A stretch of DNA of 64,000 nt from Lepisosteus oculatus (lineage: Eukaryota; Chordata; Actinopteri; Semionotiformes; Lepisosteidae). Made by a program: the position numbers and the translations under genes. This document shows, one piece after another, positions 11,171-25,287 of the stretch. A model generated the notes under the pieces. The model was not told the DNA's origin, ran no database searches, and saw nothing but the letters and a program-made list of their open reading frames with translations. The stretch spans positions 42,660,979 through 42,724,978 of the forward strand of contig NC_090704.1 of assembly GCF_040954835.1 (NCBI RefSeq), written 5' to 3'. Every line of letters starts with the position of its first letter. Within the stretch, counting starts at the first letter, position 1.

Positions 11171-14100
11171 ACGACAGTAATTACATTGCTAACGTGTAAA
11201 ATGAAGAGAAAATGATGGCACATGCACTTCCTTACATTACAATTTTGACATTGCCTTTCTAAATGCTGGATCTGATACTGTAATTATTCATGCCCATAAA
11301 TCTTGCAGCTCCTCTCAAAATCTTACTTGCTCCGTGAATTAAGGTTTCGCCTTAAAATAATTGATTAGTGGCCAAGAATAGTGATTTAATTTGATAAGCA
11401 AAAACACTTAGACCTCCTTATTGTTTTGCTTCGGGTCATTTGTGTGTAACTTTTTTAAGAACTATTTCCTTCTAATTAGAGCAAATATTACGAAAATGCG
11501 TAATAAAGCATGTTATATCCACTCGTTGTTATAATGTACTGTACAGCATTTTATTTTTCTAAATCCGTCGATTGCTGATCTATGGTTGGCCTCATTCAAA
11601 TGAAGACAAATGACAGTCACGGGAGCTCCTGCTGAAAAGGTCACATGTAGCAGCTGTGCACTGCAACACTGTGGCTTTTGATATAGTAACTTATAAGAGT
11701 TTTACTCAACCAGTATGATATTTATTATACAATGCTATGCCAAAAAATCTTTACGGCTTAACAGTGTTCGTTCTGTGCACCTTTTTGCAAGGAAATTACA
11801 TGTAGATAAAAATAGTGCTGATGGCATTTTTATTGGTAGACTTCAGTACACCTTAGTGTTTGTTTTTAAGCAGAAATACAGTATTTTATATTTGTCATTA
11901 CAGATATTGCCCAGGAGTGGCATGGTGCAGGATGGTAACAATCACATTACAGCGTTTACCACAGTGATCCTCACATTTGAATGAACTGATACAGTAGGTA
12001 CAGCCTGCACATCTGTATCGTCACGCTTTATAGACGGCAGTGTGCATTGCTCAGGACCACGTAGGGACGGAGCGGGGAACAGACCCATGAATGGAGCGAT
12101 TGTTTTAGTCCAGTAAATACACAGGCTTCTCGCTCTATCAAATCCAGTCCTGAAGCTGGAGTCATTGTTCAGTGTGGCCTGATCAGCCTCCTCCCTCCCT
12201 TCCCTGTATCGGACAATGATACTGCCAGGACTTCTTTTTCCAGAAGAACTTTAAGCTTTTGCAGTCTACAGTGAGTTCGTCTGTAACTGCCAATGCCCCC
12301 CTTTTCTAAGAAAATGAAACCATCAGATTCTATGATCTAGCCAACGAATTCTCTGAAATGTCCCGGTTATCTGGTTTATTGTTTTTCTTTCTGATTCAGC
12401 ACTGTGACATCACAGTCCATAAAGAAACATCTACCACCTTCATTTTTATGCAGAATTACTGCAGTCAGTGGCAGGATGAAACATTATTAGGAATTACTTA
12501 GGAGCAAGAATGCAGACTGTGGCAAGATAGCTGTTGTTTTGTTGCCCTCAGTGGGAACAAAATTACAGAATAAGGAATCTTGCTTCAGCATGAGACCCTA
12601 CGTTCTCTGTTCTGTGTCTGCTGCAGCAGTGCTACTCCACTGTTGAATGTATGTAAAATAAAACACTAACAGGTGATAAAGAACACAATTTGATGTCATC
12701 CTACCAGATCTCTCTGCTCCATGTTCTTGTTCCTGGGCCATGTCCTCACTGCAGTTTGTTGTGCACACAATCAGGAACAGACAACAGACTTATTACAGTC
12801 TAAGAGGGACTCATGATGAGGTTATTGCAAAACTGGGAAATTACACCATTTTAATTTCTCCACCATTGATAGCTGACAGTGTTTCAGTTCAAAAGATTAT
12901 GAAGGTGACACTGGGAGTAGAGACAACATGGCTAAGAAATTATGTCGTAGCTGTTTTTGTTGCTGTGGTGTAGAGTTTTATATTATATAACTACAGTATA
13001 TACTGTATCTAAGTCTAATTGGAGCCTTGTGAACAAACGGGAGACTTTATTTAATGTAGAAAACTCTGGAGTCCTTCAATGTTGTCAGCTGCAAAGGTCT
13101 ACAGCTTTGACATGAAAAAAAAAACTCTTAGCAAATGAAAATTACATCCTGGAGCTACAGATATACCAGTGATTTCATCCCGGTCTCGAAGTGCATCCTA
13201 GATTACCAATGTACAATATACGGAGTGTTCAACTGTAAACGTTTCCTAATGTTGTTTTCCATAGATTTCCGTGCTAATTTTTACAAGAGCTGAAAGATAA
13301 TAAGCAACACTCCATTTTTGCAGTCTACAAGCATCCCTCAATTCCATTAATGTTTGCCAGGGTAGGCTCCATGTCTAAGTTTAACTGCACCAAGGGGACA
13401 GGCTATCTGTCAGCACCAGGCAGCCGTGATTGGTATAAACCCTGCTCTGGTTTCATGGAAGAGATAGAATTTAAGATTCCAGCCTGGAGGAATCTGGCTT
13501 GCCAGCAACCACTATGTCCATTGTACTTGACACTAATGATTTGTCACAGTCGGCTCCAGTACCACCAAAGCCAAGAACTGACAGATAAAGACACTGTTTT
13601 CTTTCTCTCTGTGTCAGAAGGGCACACTGTAACCCTTTCTTCTCTAGGATATACAAAATGATCTACTGTACAAGTCCTCATTAAAGAAAACAGCTTTGTT
13701 CTCCTTGTTAGGCTTGTCCATGCTGTCCCTCTCTATCGTGGATACACTTTAAAACTGTAATTACTGAGTGTTCTCAGAACATGCAACTGCAGAATTCTTT
13801 CTAAATGTAAAAAAAAAAAATACAAACGCAAAATATTGACATGTGGTGCTGGAGTAAATCAGATTCTGAAATGAAAACAAAACAACCTACACCTGAAATG
13901 AGTGAAGAATGAATTACAACCAGGCCAACAGCAACTTGCCACCACTGACACCTTGTGATAGATGAGCACACTTTAAATTCAGAGCAGGCTTTATGGGAGC
14001 CATGGATCTCGGGCCAATTCCAAGCATCCTGAGAAGGAGCATCAGCTTAGTGACCCAGATCACCTTGTATATTAAAAAGGGAAAAGATAATTTCTGTAAT

Positions 14101-14599
14101 AAACAGCAAAGAACAAGAACCAGTTAGGTCACGAACATTTAACCCTTTATTTAATCCCAGGATCTCATTCCAGGCAAGGAACAAATACTCAGCTGTGGAG
14201 AGACCCAGCACCGAGCATACCCTCCCCTGGTGCTAACGATTAAACCAAATAATTATAACTATAAACCCTAGCAGCCTCATTGCATCCCTGGATACTCCTT
14301 AGCATTGCATTCCTATGTAGTTTACTAATATAGTTCACTTGTATTGAGTTTCATGTGTTTGCTTCCATTGTGTAGTTTTGGTATTGTGAATTTTCAGAAT
14401 TATTGTACAACAATGTGTTCCTTTTGAAAGTTTTGTATATAAACAAATTGAGGTGCAGAACAAATGCTAGTGCATTTTTAACATAATTTATTATAAATTA
14501 CTCCTTAGGCTTTTCTGTGATATCCCGCAGTACCCAGTTCTTTTATTCATTTTTAACATGGAGATGTCTATGTCCGGTGACATCAGTAAGACACACTCT

Positions 14600-14850
14600 T
14601 GAAGAGGAACAAGTAAAGGTTTATTCCATGCTGATGTAGGGAAAACCGAGAAGAAAGGAAACACGTTTAAGCTGTGGAGCCTTCTTCAAGTGTGAGGGGT
14701 GACTTCTTGGGCAAAGAAGGCTCCACAACCAAAACCTTGTGTTTCCTTTCTTCTCTTTTCAGCATGGAGTAAAGCTTTACTTGATCCTTTGCAGCCTACG
14801 CATGCTGACACAGCCACCTACTTGAACTACTACACGCTTGAAGAACTGAC
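14600..14850. repeat. Inverted pair of an interspersed repeat
   Basis: Two copies of one repeat face away from each other. The left copy, read on the minus strand (about 14,603-14,692), and the right copy, read on plus (about 14,718-14,805), share GAAGGCTCCAC, TTTCCTTTCTTCTC, CAGCATGGA(A/G)TAAA and TTTACTTG. They form an imperfect palindrome with arms near 90 bases. A third copy on plus lies at 31,951-32,042. The family is clearly dispersed, but I do not know its class. Confidence 0.8.
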
Positions 14851-16149
14851 TTTACATTTTGGCTGGTTTCTTTTCCACTCCTATCTCAGAACAACATGCT
14901 AACCCATGTGAATATTCAATATACGGGCTATTCCATCATAACCTAGAGAGCTCATCATTCAATTACTGTTCAAGCAAAGTAGCTGAAAACAAAACACACA
15001 GAGAGTTGAATTCCAAATACAATGTGCGTGTGGAACAAACCATATACCTTTGGTTCTGGAAGACTGGAAGAGCCATCAGAGCTGTACTGACTTAGAGATT
15101 TTCTCTTGTTATTTCTATTTTGTATTTAAAATCCAATATGCATCCGCATATCACACGCTCAGCTTGCTTCTTGAGAAAATAATACACTATAAAAACTTCA
15201 GAAACAGGGTTATTTCCAGCACTTTTCTATCAAGTATAATGAAGGATATTTTGTATGATGTGCTGTTTTCTTTAATCCATTAGCTAGGATATTTGTCTGC
15301 TATTGACATGTGGTAAGAATTATTGTATTAACAGGGTAATGCAAGTCTGGATTTGAGTTCTCAGAACTGAGGTAAAAAACAGCAAAGCATAGCGCATTCA
15401 CAGATCTCTGGAACTGCTGATAAGATGACTTCATTGTGTTGTGTTGCCAAAGGTTGCATACATGCTATAGAGAAAGATTGACAACTGTAACCTCAAAATC
15501 AGAATCAGTCTCTGATTAACTGACTTTAATTAGTTCAGCATAAAATGCATATAATATACAGTATGCCATGGTGATTGATACAAAAATGACCTAATACTGG
15601 CAGAGAACATCACAATTGTAATCTGAGACCTACAGCTGCCCACATGCGTACTGTTTTCCTGTACTTATATCTCACTGATTTTAGTCTTCAGACATACATA
15701 CCATGGGCATTGTTAAATATTAACAGAGCAGTGCAGTTTAATGTTCACCATACAAATGAGACAAGGCACAACCTTGGATTTTAGATGGAAGGTGCAAAAG
15801 ACATACTATATGCCTGTAGCTGCAATTCCCTGATTTTAGTATGTAATGAGTTTATTTCATGCAAACAAGCTGTGACATCTGATGTTCAGAAGTAACATGC
15901 CTCACAATCAGGGTGAAATCTCAGTTCACAGGGCATGGCACCAGAGATGGAGAACCAAATAATCAATTCATGCAAGTGAAGTGTCAGTAGGTTTTCAGTA
16001 GGCTAGGAATGTGTACATTTTTCTGTGTCTTTAGTGTTATATCATATTGTAAAAATGATTTTTAAGACCACATGACGTTGGTCAATATGTTGGTGTGCCA
16101 TAGACTCTATGGCTGCTGACATAAGCAACACACATTACTAATGTTTATT

Positions 16150-16370
16150 CTGAATTTATAACACATCCATTTTCAACAGAGCTTATCCTAGTATGGAGCT
16201 TGCCAACGTGCTAAACACACTGCACTTGGGAATACAAAGAACACACAGCCCAGAGAGAAAACACTATTCATCTGGGCTGGATCTTCATGAGAACAGTGAA
16301 CTGGCACGTTAAAGCGATCATGGCGTGTGGTCATCCCTCAGCTCGAGCTGATAAAGTCAGGTCAAAGGTT
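16150..16370. repeat. Decayed dispersed fish repeat (tentative)
   Basis: The phrase CACATCCATTTTCAACAGAG followed by CTTATCCTAG resembles the start of a very common fish interspersed repeat that reads CATCCATTTTC...GCTTATCC. The remainder is too diverged to follow with confidence. Confidence 0.3.
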
Positions 16371-18351
16371 ATTTTCTTCCCTAAAAGACTTGCAGGGGGA
16401 AATGTGTAAATGATTATTTTTAAAATTAGCTTTTTGCAAAGCAACCTAATCTGCTCTAGCAAAAAGGCAAGAGGATAAAGGGGAGAAATTTCATTTGCAG
16501 TTTGACAAGTCTGACTTTCTGTCAGTAGGAAACAGCTGAGAGACTATGTTCCTGGCGAGAGGAACAAGGAGAGGTTTGGCTCATTATCTGTTATGAAACT
16601 TTTGGCGACAGAGGTTCTGTCTTGAGGTCAAAGTTCAAAGCTAGGCAAACAAGCAGTGGGATATCTGGGATTAAGGACAGAAACCCAGCTGTCTAGTATG
16701 AAATTCAGGTGTCTAAATTCTCAATTAAAGCATTTTTCCCAAATGCTCCCAATAGCATCTATGTGTTTTGAAGAAATAAAGCTGAATTAATAAAATTTCA
16801 AGTATAATAATGGATGTTTATAATAGCTAAAAAATCCACAGGCTTCATTTTCTACTCGAGAATTGCCCAAATTATGCAAAGTAAGAAATTCCTGTTAAGT
16901 TAGTTACAGTATGTAAAGTTCACATCTTATTGTGAAGAGACTTTAATCCAAAAACTAAATTCACAAAATTGCTGCTTATAATCAAGAGTTATCATATTAC
17001 CCAAATAGCCACTAATAGGTAGAACAAAAAATGTAAAGCAATGACACCATCTCCCTAAACATTACCAGTCTCTCACTACAGAGAAAAGAACCCTAAAAGG
17101 TGCATTACTCCAAAATAGAATACCCATAAGAGGTATTAAAAACAATTTAAGAAATTTTGAACTATATAAAATGTAGAAAATGAAAAAAGAACACTCATAT
17201 TTAAAGTCAGAATTCAAATGCTTAAAGTATATCTGAATCCCTAAAAAACAGACTAAAAACCATCTTGTTTTACAGTAAATACTGTAATTAAAACACCCTA
17301 TTCAGCTGACACAATCATTACAGGATGATAAATGTTTAAATTCAGTGTCTAAGTTAAGGGTTTATAGCTTGAAGGGTTAAATCCAAAAACGTCTCTTCTT
17401 TTGAAAACATATCCTGCTGAGAGGGAATAAAAAAAACTTTCATAAAATGTTGGTCATTAAAATAACACGAATCACAGTTCTTGTTCATGTTCACTGAACT
17501 TATGTTTTAGAGGCAGTTGTTTTTTTTGGCAAAAATTAGAACCACATTAAAAAACCACAAGAGAAATATTTAATAAAAATATATTGAATACACATTGGTT
17601 TATTTATCATCTGTTCCCTCTTTTGCAATACAGTTGTGGTTTTTAAGCATGGTTTTATTTGTAGGGAAATTGATTTTGTAACTTTAAAAGAAAATAGAAC
17701 CTCTAAAAACACATTAAGCCCTGTACTTGGAAACAATGAATGTGGCTGTTGTGCTCAATGTATAAATTATTCTTCAAGTACAACACTGGGAAAGCTCATT
17801 TAGAGACCAAGTAATGTGCTTTTGTTTAATTAAAGAGTTTAAGAACTAATTGCATCTATTTCTTTCTTTTCTAGAATAATAAGATTCCTCTGAAATGAAT
17901 AGGCTTTCTCAGACACTACTTTCTAAACTACTAATACTTGAATATATAAATAATTTAAGGAGAAACCACATTCTCAAGGACATGTACAAATATGAGATAT
18001 GATGGCAAACCAGAAGGCTTGTCAATGTGAATGAGAATTTTCATGTTAGCTCACAGGTGGAAAAAAAAAACAGTTGGACTGTTGTTAAGGAAGCTGTCAA
18101 TATAAATTGTGAAGCTATTAGCACCCTTGTCAGTTGTCAGTCTGCTGCTGAATAGAAGCTCAGCATACGCAGCTGAGAGTAGGCTGAAAACACAAAATGG
18201 AAGACACAAAATGAGAGTTTCTGGTTTTCTACGCAGTAAAGTGGTGAGGAACCTATGGCTGGTGTGCAAAAGAGCCAAAGGTCTGATGGAGTTACAAGAA
18301 TCAGAGAGCTGACAGGTGCACTGCTGAGATGGAAATAGCACAGCCTGTGGG

Positions 18352-18359
18352 TATATAAG
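18352..18359 (+). promoter_or_regulatory. Candidate TATA box of PVALEF
   Basis: TATATAAG lies about 95 bases before a strong splice donor (CTGCTG then GTGAGT at 18,449) and 2.7 kb before the first coding exon of PVALEF, which itself has a good acceptor. This fits a short non-coding first exon driven by a TATA promoter, the arrangement known for parvalbumin genes. CAGGTG and CAGCTG-type E-box-like sequences lie nearby. Confidence 0.45.
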
Positions 18360-18382
18360 AGACAGGACAGAGAGGAAGGTTC

Positions 18383-18448
18383 AGAGTGCACTGGAAGACA
18401 AGACGCACCCAGGGTTTCTAACAACCAAGGATCTTGGCCACACTGCTG
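18383..18448 (+). other. pvalef: Candidate non-coding first exon of PVALEF
   Basis: If transcription starts about 30 bases after the TATA box, this short exon would end at the donor GTGAGT at 18,449. It would splice to the acceptor CTGCTGTGCAG, giving a second exon that starts at 21,095 with ATG at 21,114. The exon has no necessary coding content. The start position is an estimate; the donor and acceptor are visible. Confidence 0.4.
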
Positions 18449-20458
18449 GTGAGTGAACAACTGTGGACATCAAAGGAGCAAAAAAGGGGATTCTGTGGAG
18501 AAAGCAGGGTGCTGCAAGGGGAGGTGTCGAACTCTGGGGTAGAATAGCAAGTGGTGAGACTGATCTGCACTATCACTGCAATGAAGTCACAGAAGGCTTG
18601 ATGCACAGCGTTGTGCACACCTTGAAGGCAGAGTCAAGGGCTGAGAGCAGAGAGACATATGGGATTTGATAACCCAAATTGCTTGAATAAGAAAAGATAT
18701 TACGATGACAACAGTTGAAAAAATACACAGACATTCAGTTTTGTCTCGATAATTTCCATTTAGAGAAACTGCTGCTCTGAAAATCTTGGGACTCTCAAGA
18801 TTTTCTTTGGGAAAAATCTCAAATGGTGTGTATGCGAATTTTTGTGTTTTGTTAATTTTTAAACGCTGCTTATAATATTTAAATATTATGCACATGGGAT
18901 ATACTGAAACACAACTAGTAATGATTGTGATGTGAATCTTATGTTTGTTTACGTTTGCAAAAGTTAAATATGCTCTTTGAAGGCACAATAGTTGCCTTGG
19001 AGTATTTGAAGAAATGCTGGGTGGGTGGCAATGAAGATATCGTACACTGAAATCTCGCATTCAGTTACCATATCAGGCAGATAAACATTCTATGATGACA
19101 ACCTGATCTATGAAGATTTGCTGATGCAATAGATGTTTTATAGACACAAGATAAAACCAGTCTATTAATATCATTTTATTATTATTTTGAAAGAGAGCAG
19201 CGAATAAAGTTGAAATATTTTTTTTTAAATACATACATTATTTGAGTTTCCACTGAATGTGTTCTAATGGAGACATGTTATGATCTTTTTTTAAACCTGC
19301 TAAAATAATTTGTCACATATTTAAAAGACTGTGGATCTCTTCTTCTTGGCCACATCAGAACTGACATGGCCCTATGCGAAGGCATCTATTTTAAACTGTG
19401 TATTACTATAGGATGGGTAGTGTGGTAGCAATGGGGATTTTGTGTTTTGGGGGAGGGAGGGGGCTGGGGCAGTGGCCCTGCTTGTCCTGTTGGTGTGGTG
19501 TGCAGTTTGGGAAGAGCTGGAAAAAGGTCTGGAGGTTCTGAGCTTCCCTGCCAGCTCAGCACTTCAAGGGAATGGAAATAGCAATAAGATTACACACAGG
19601 GACTCTAGAACATCCAGGCACAGTGTAACTGAAGATTTGACATTACAAGCTGTTATCATAAGACTCCATTTCCAGAAATAAAGGCCCCAGTGGAGGAAAA
19701 GGGAAACCCACTCAGGTAGACTGGGGGTGGGATCAGTGGGTCAACAGCACATACCGTCAAGGGGAGAGGTCGGTCAGTACTTCACCCTAGGGGACTAGCT
19801 CCTTTGCATTACCTCAGGCTGCAACTTGGTTTACTGGCAGTAATAAGAAAATGGACAGACTCTTCCTGGTTCTGTTCAATGCAAGAAATCTCTGGTGTGG
19901 AATGGAATGAGGCATACCCAAAAGCAGCATCGTGCATACACTCAAAACAAGCAGCTGGTGTCTTTGGCAAACAATATATCAGATGTCCACAAGCTGTAAA
20001 CATCAGGCTGGGGTCGACACCAATGGAAGATGTAGTGAGGACACAGTATAACAGAGTGCTGGCTAAAATAAAATAAGACAGAAAAACCTTACAGTTACCA
20101 CACTAAATGAATACTTGGGGCTACAGATTAATCTGTGCTAACACAAGCCTGTTAGACTGGGGTATTCAGCACTGTATATCATATGAAAAGGTTTTTTTTC
20201 TATTTTGTTTTTACTGCCTGCTTGGCACCTGCAATGCCAATTTTTTGGATGCCTTTGAGGGTCTTCTCACCCTAATCGAGGCACAGGGATCATGCATTGA
20301 GGACTCTTAAAATCCAGGTTATCAAGAGCAGGTACACAGTGGGCTACCATGAAAGCTGTTAAAAGCATCTGGTACAGCTACTATATGTTCCATCCCACCC
20401 AAAATAATTGAAGGATGAACGCATATTGTCATGAAACCATAAATGTGTTGTCTAATAT

Positions 20459-20625
20459 AGGCATTCCCAATCCTAGTCCTGGAGGCCCACAATCCTGCTG
20501 GTTTTTATTCCAGCACAGCTCCCAGTTACACAATCAAACCCTTAACTGACTTAAGAATATGATTAATTTGAACTGCCTGACTGTTTTCAGCTCCTATGCA
20601 TGTTAGATGATGCCTTTTAACTACT
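20459..20625 (+). repeat. Dispersed MITE-like repeat
   Basis: The phrases CATTCCCAATCCTAGTCCTG, GAGGCCCACAATCCTGCTGG and TTTTTATTCCAGCACAGCTC resemble a dispersed fish repeat built on a CCTGGTCCTGGAG...GCTGGTTTTT core. Related fragments occur at 21,434-21,600, 27,756-27,945 and 28,058-28,095. I suspect a non-autonomous DNA transposon, but I cannot see intact terminal repeats. Confidence 0.45.
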
Positions 20626-21104
20626 GCATTTGATTGGCAAAATCTCAGACTTTTATGTAAAAAAAAGACTTGCACATATTCCGATCAAGCAACCTGTTAG
20701 TTGAATAAAGGCTTGCATTTCGTGATTAAGCCTGGTAGACATGGAAGCCACAGGCCTCAGGTGTCTATGGTACAGTACATTGTCATAGCCTTAACATTTG
20801 ACATTCTGTGCATGAGCGATTTAAGATTTAAAAGATAGGACAGCATGTTGAATGATGCTTCCTGGGATAGGCTGTGGGCCACTGAGACCCTGAATTGGAT
20901 AAGCACTTAGTGAAAGTGATGATATGATGTGTCATTAAATAATCTGTCTATACCTAAAACATGAAAAGAAAGGGCATATTTTTTTAGACAAAATGTCCAA
21001 AAATAAAAAATGAAATTGTTTAGGAAAAGTAATAAGGTACAGTTATCTCTTTTCCAGCACTAGGTGATTTGACCCAAATTATCCTGCTGTGCAGTACCAT
21101 ATAG

Positions 21105-23491
<2,387 letters not shown>

Positions 23492-24334
23492 ACAAGGGAG
23501 AGGGGCAGCAGAGGTTCTGGAATCAACTTTCATCGCTCGCACGGTTCCTATTGGACTTGGCTTCGCTTCAGTTATGGCCCTGACTGCTGGGAAAGCTTCC
23601 AACATGCACTAACACTTGCCTAGCAATTCCTCGGTGAAAGCCATGTTATTATTGTATGTAAATACATACTGTAATACCACACATAGCTCACTTACTAAAC
23701 AAATATCTGTGACCAAAGGTCAAGTTCTCCACGTGTCACTTCAAAGTGTGGCTGTAAAAATTTAGGATGTGTTTAGAGAATGACTTTGCAACTGTCACGA
23801 TAATGCAACAGTGGTTACAAAACACTTGGCTTCACTCAAAGAATACTAAAGCATATCTCCACAGTTCACCTTTCAGAGTACAGGAAACACCACTATTTTG
23901 CCATAATCGGTTTAAAGAATGCATCAAAAATATTAGCATAAGATCTAGCTCCCCCAGACCCAAATTGGATAAAAAATTAGAAAATGGATGTATGGATAAA
24001 TTTTCAAAATATTTTCCTAGCAGGCCAAGCCCTGACAGCTTGCAAACAGCACAAAGCGACATTTACATTTTTGGGGAGATGAGAAGCAAGGTGCGTGGTT
24101 TTGATTTGCATTGGAAGGATCATTGTTCAGATTTTCCTTACATTGGTTGTTTACAGAATTATGCTTATTGTTAATGATCACTGCAGAAAATGTGTCTTGG
24201 AGTGCTTTCAAATACAAAGACAAACCCTATTGATCAGGTCTGCTTTTTAATACATAGTTGAACTTTGTTGTATAAAAGTTGGTATATATAAACAAAGGCT
24301 GAAGCAGTTTGGGTACATGTTCTTGAATTTTACC

Positions 24335-24340
24335 AATAAA
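24335..24340 (+). terminator. Candidate poly(A) signal of PVALEF
   Basis: AATAAA about 840 bases after the PVALEF stop is the first canonical signal I see on this strand. It would give a 3' UTR of about 0.85 kb that ends before the opposing gene begins its own 3' UTR. Confidence 0.4.
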
Positions 24341-24651
24341 ACACTGTGTAATACCTGCTTGTTTTCTTCTGTTGGTCTTCCTGTACAGCCCCATAGGTAT
24401 TGATACAGTAAATATATTCACACTCTCACTTCACAGTGAAATACAGGAACAGCTCTGCAACCTACTGTATGTGAGTCACTTCTCTACACTGCTCTGTCAA
24501 GGGTGGGGTCAGATAGCTCGATTTGGTGAGTGTGTGTCTTGAGCATATTCTTCAGGGCTTGCAAACTTAAACACTGACAGTTTTTCTAGCATCCCAGGAG
24601 CCTGATATGAAACATTGCCCCAACATGGGATAAAACAAAATGCAAAAAGTA

Positions 24652-24657
24652 TTTATT
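24652..24657 (-). terminator. Candidate poly(A) signal of the sialyltransferase
   Basis: TTTATT on plus reads AATAAA on minus, about 630 bases beyond the stop at 25,288. With the PVALEF signal at 24,335 it leaves roughly 300 bases between two convergent transcripts. Confidence 0.45.
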
Positions 24658-25287
24658 GGACACAATTACAAAAATGTGGGTAGTACGTTACAAGGCCACA
24701 GTTGCAAGGGCGACTGTAAGTCTTGTCTGTATGGTGATGTGTAAAATCATGACAACAAAGTGCAAATCCTCTGAATTGCACTAGAAGAGACAAGTGGAGG
24801 GAAATTCATATTAAAAAAGATCAATTTGCCCTTCACTCCCCAAGAACCACTTGTAAAAAAAAAGTGTTGCAATAAAGTAAAACAGGTGTTAGTATAACCG
24901 GATGTCCAAAAAATACATCTGCTTTCGAAGTTCATTCAGTGAACCGTCTTCTCTTCATGTAGTAATACCAGTCAAGAGCTGCTCTGAGACACTGTCAGTT
25001 GGAATCTAACAACAGTTTCCATACACCACCCCCTTCTGAAGGATTTTCAGCTATTTAAAAACATAGTGGTTGTCTGAAATCCAGAACTGCCAAAACTGCA
25101 AAGGTTTTAATCAGGAAAAATTCAGTTGAAGGTGTGTACATGTCTCTAGGTGGACTCGCAAAACATGTCTGGGAATTTCTTAACTTTTCTTCTTTTGCCC
25201 AAGAGGGCACACTAAGCAAGCCAGTTACTCCATCGCAGCACAGAGCCGGCGTCCTGGGGCATTTCCGTGGCAACAGGCTGAGCGTGC
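24658..25287 (-). other. 3' UTR of the sialyltransferase gene
   Basis: The sequence between the stop codon at 25,288 and the AATAAA at 24,652 (minus) has no further exon and fits a 3' UTR of about 0.63 kb. Confidence 0.5.

Larger units (their letters stand above)
11171..18340. other. Intergenic spacer between AATK and PVALEF (divergent genes)
   Basis: AT-rich DNA with no coding exon I can support. It contains the inverted repeat pair at 14,600-14,850, a decayed dispersed repeat near 16,150-16,370, and many short unexplained stretches. As the spacer between two divergently transcribed genes it may hold enhancers for either one, but I see no specific site. Confidence 0.6.
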
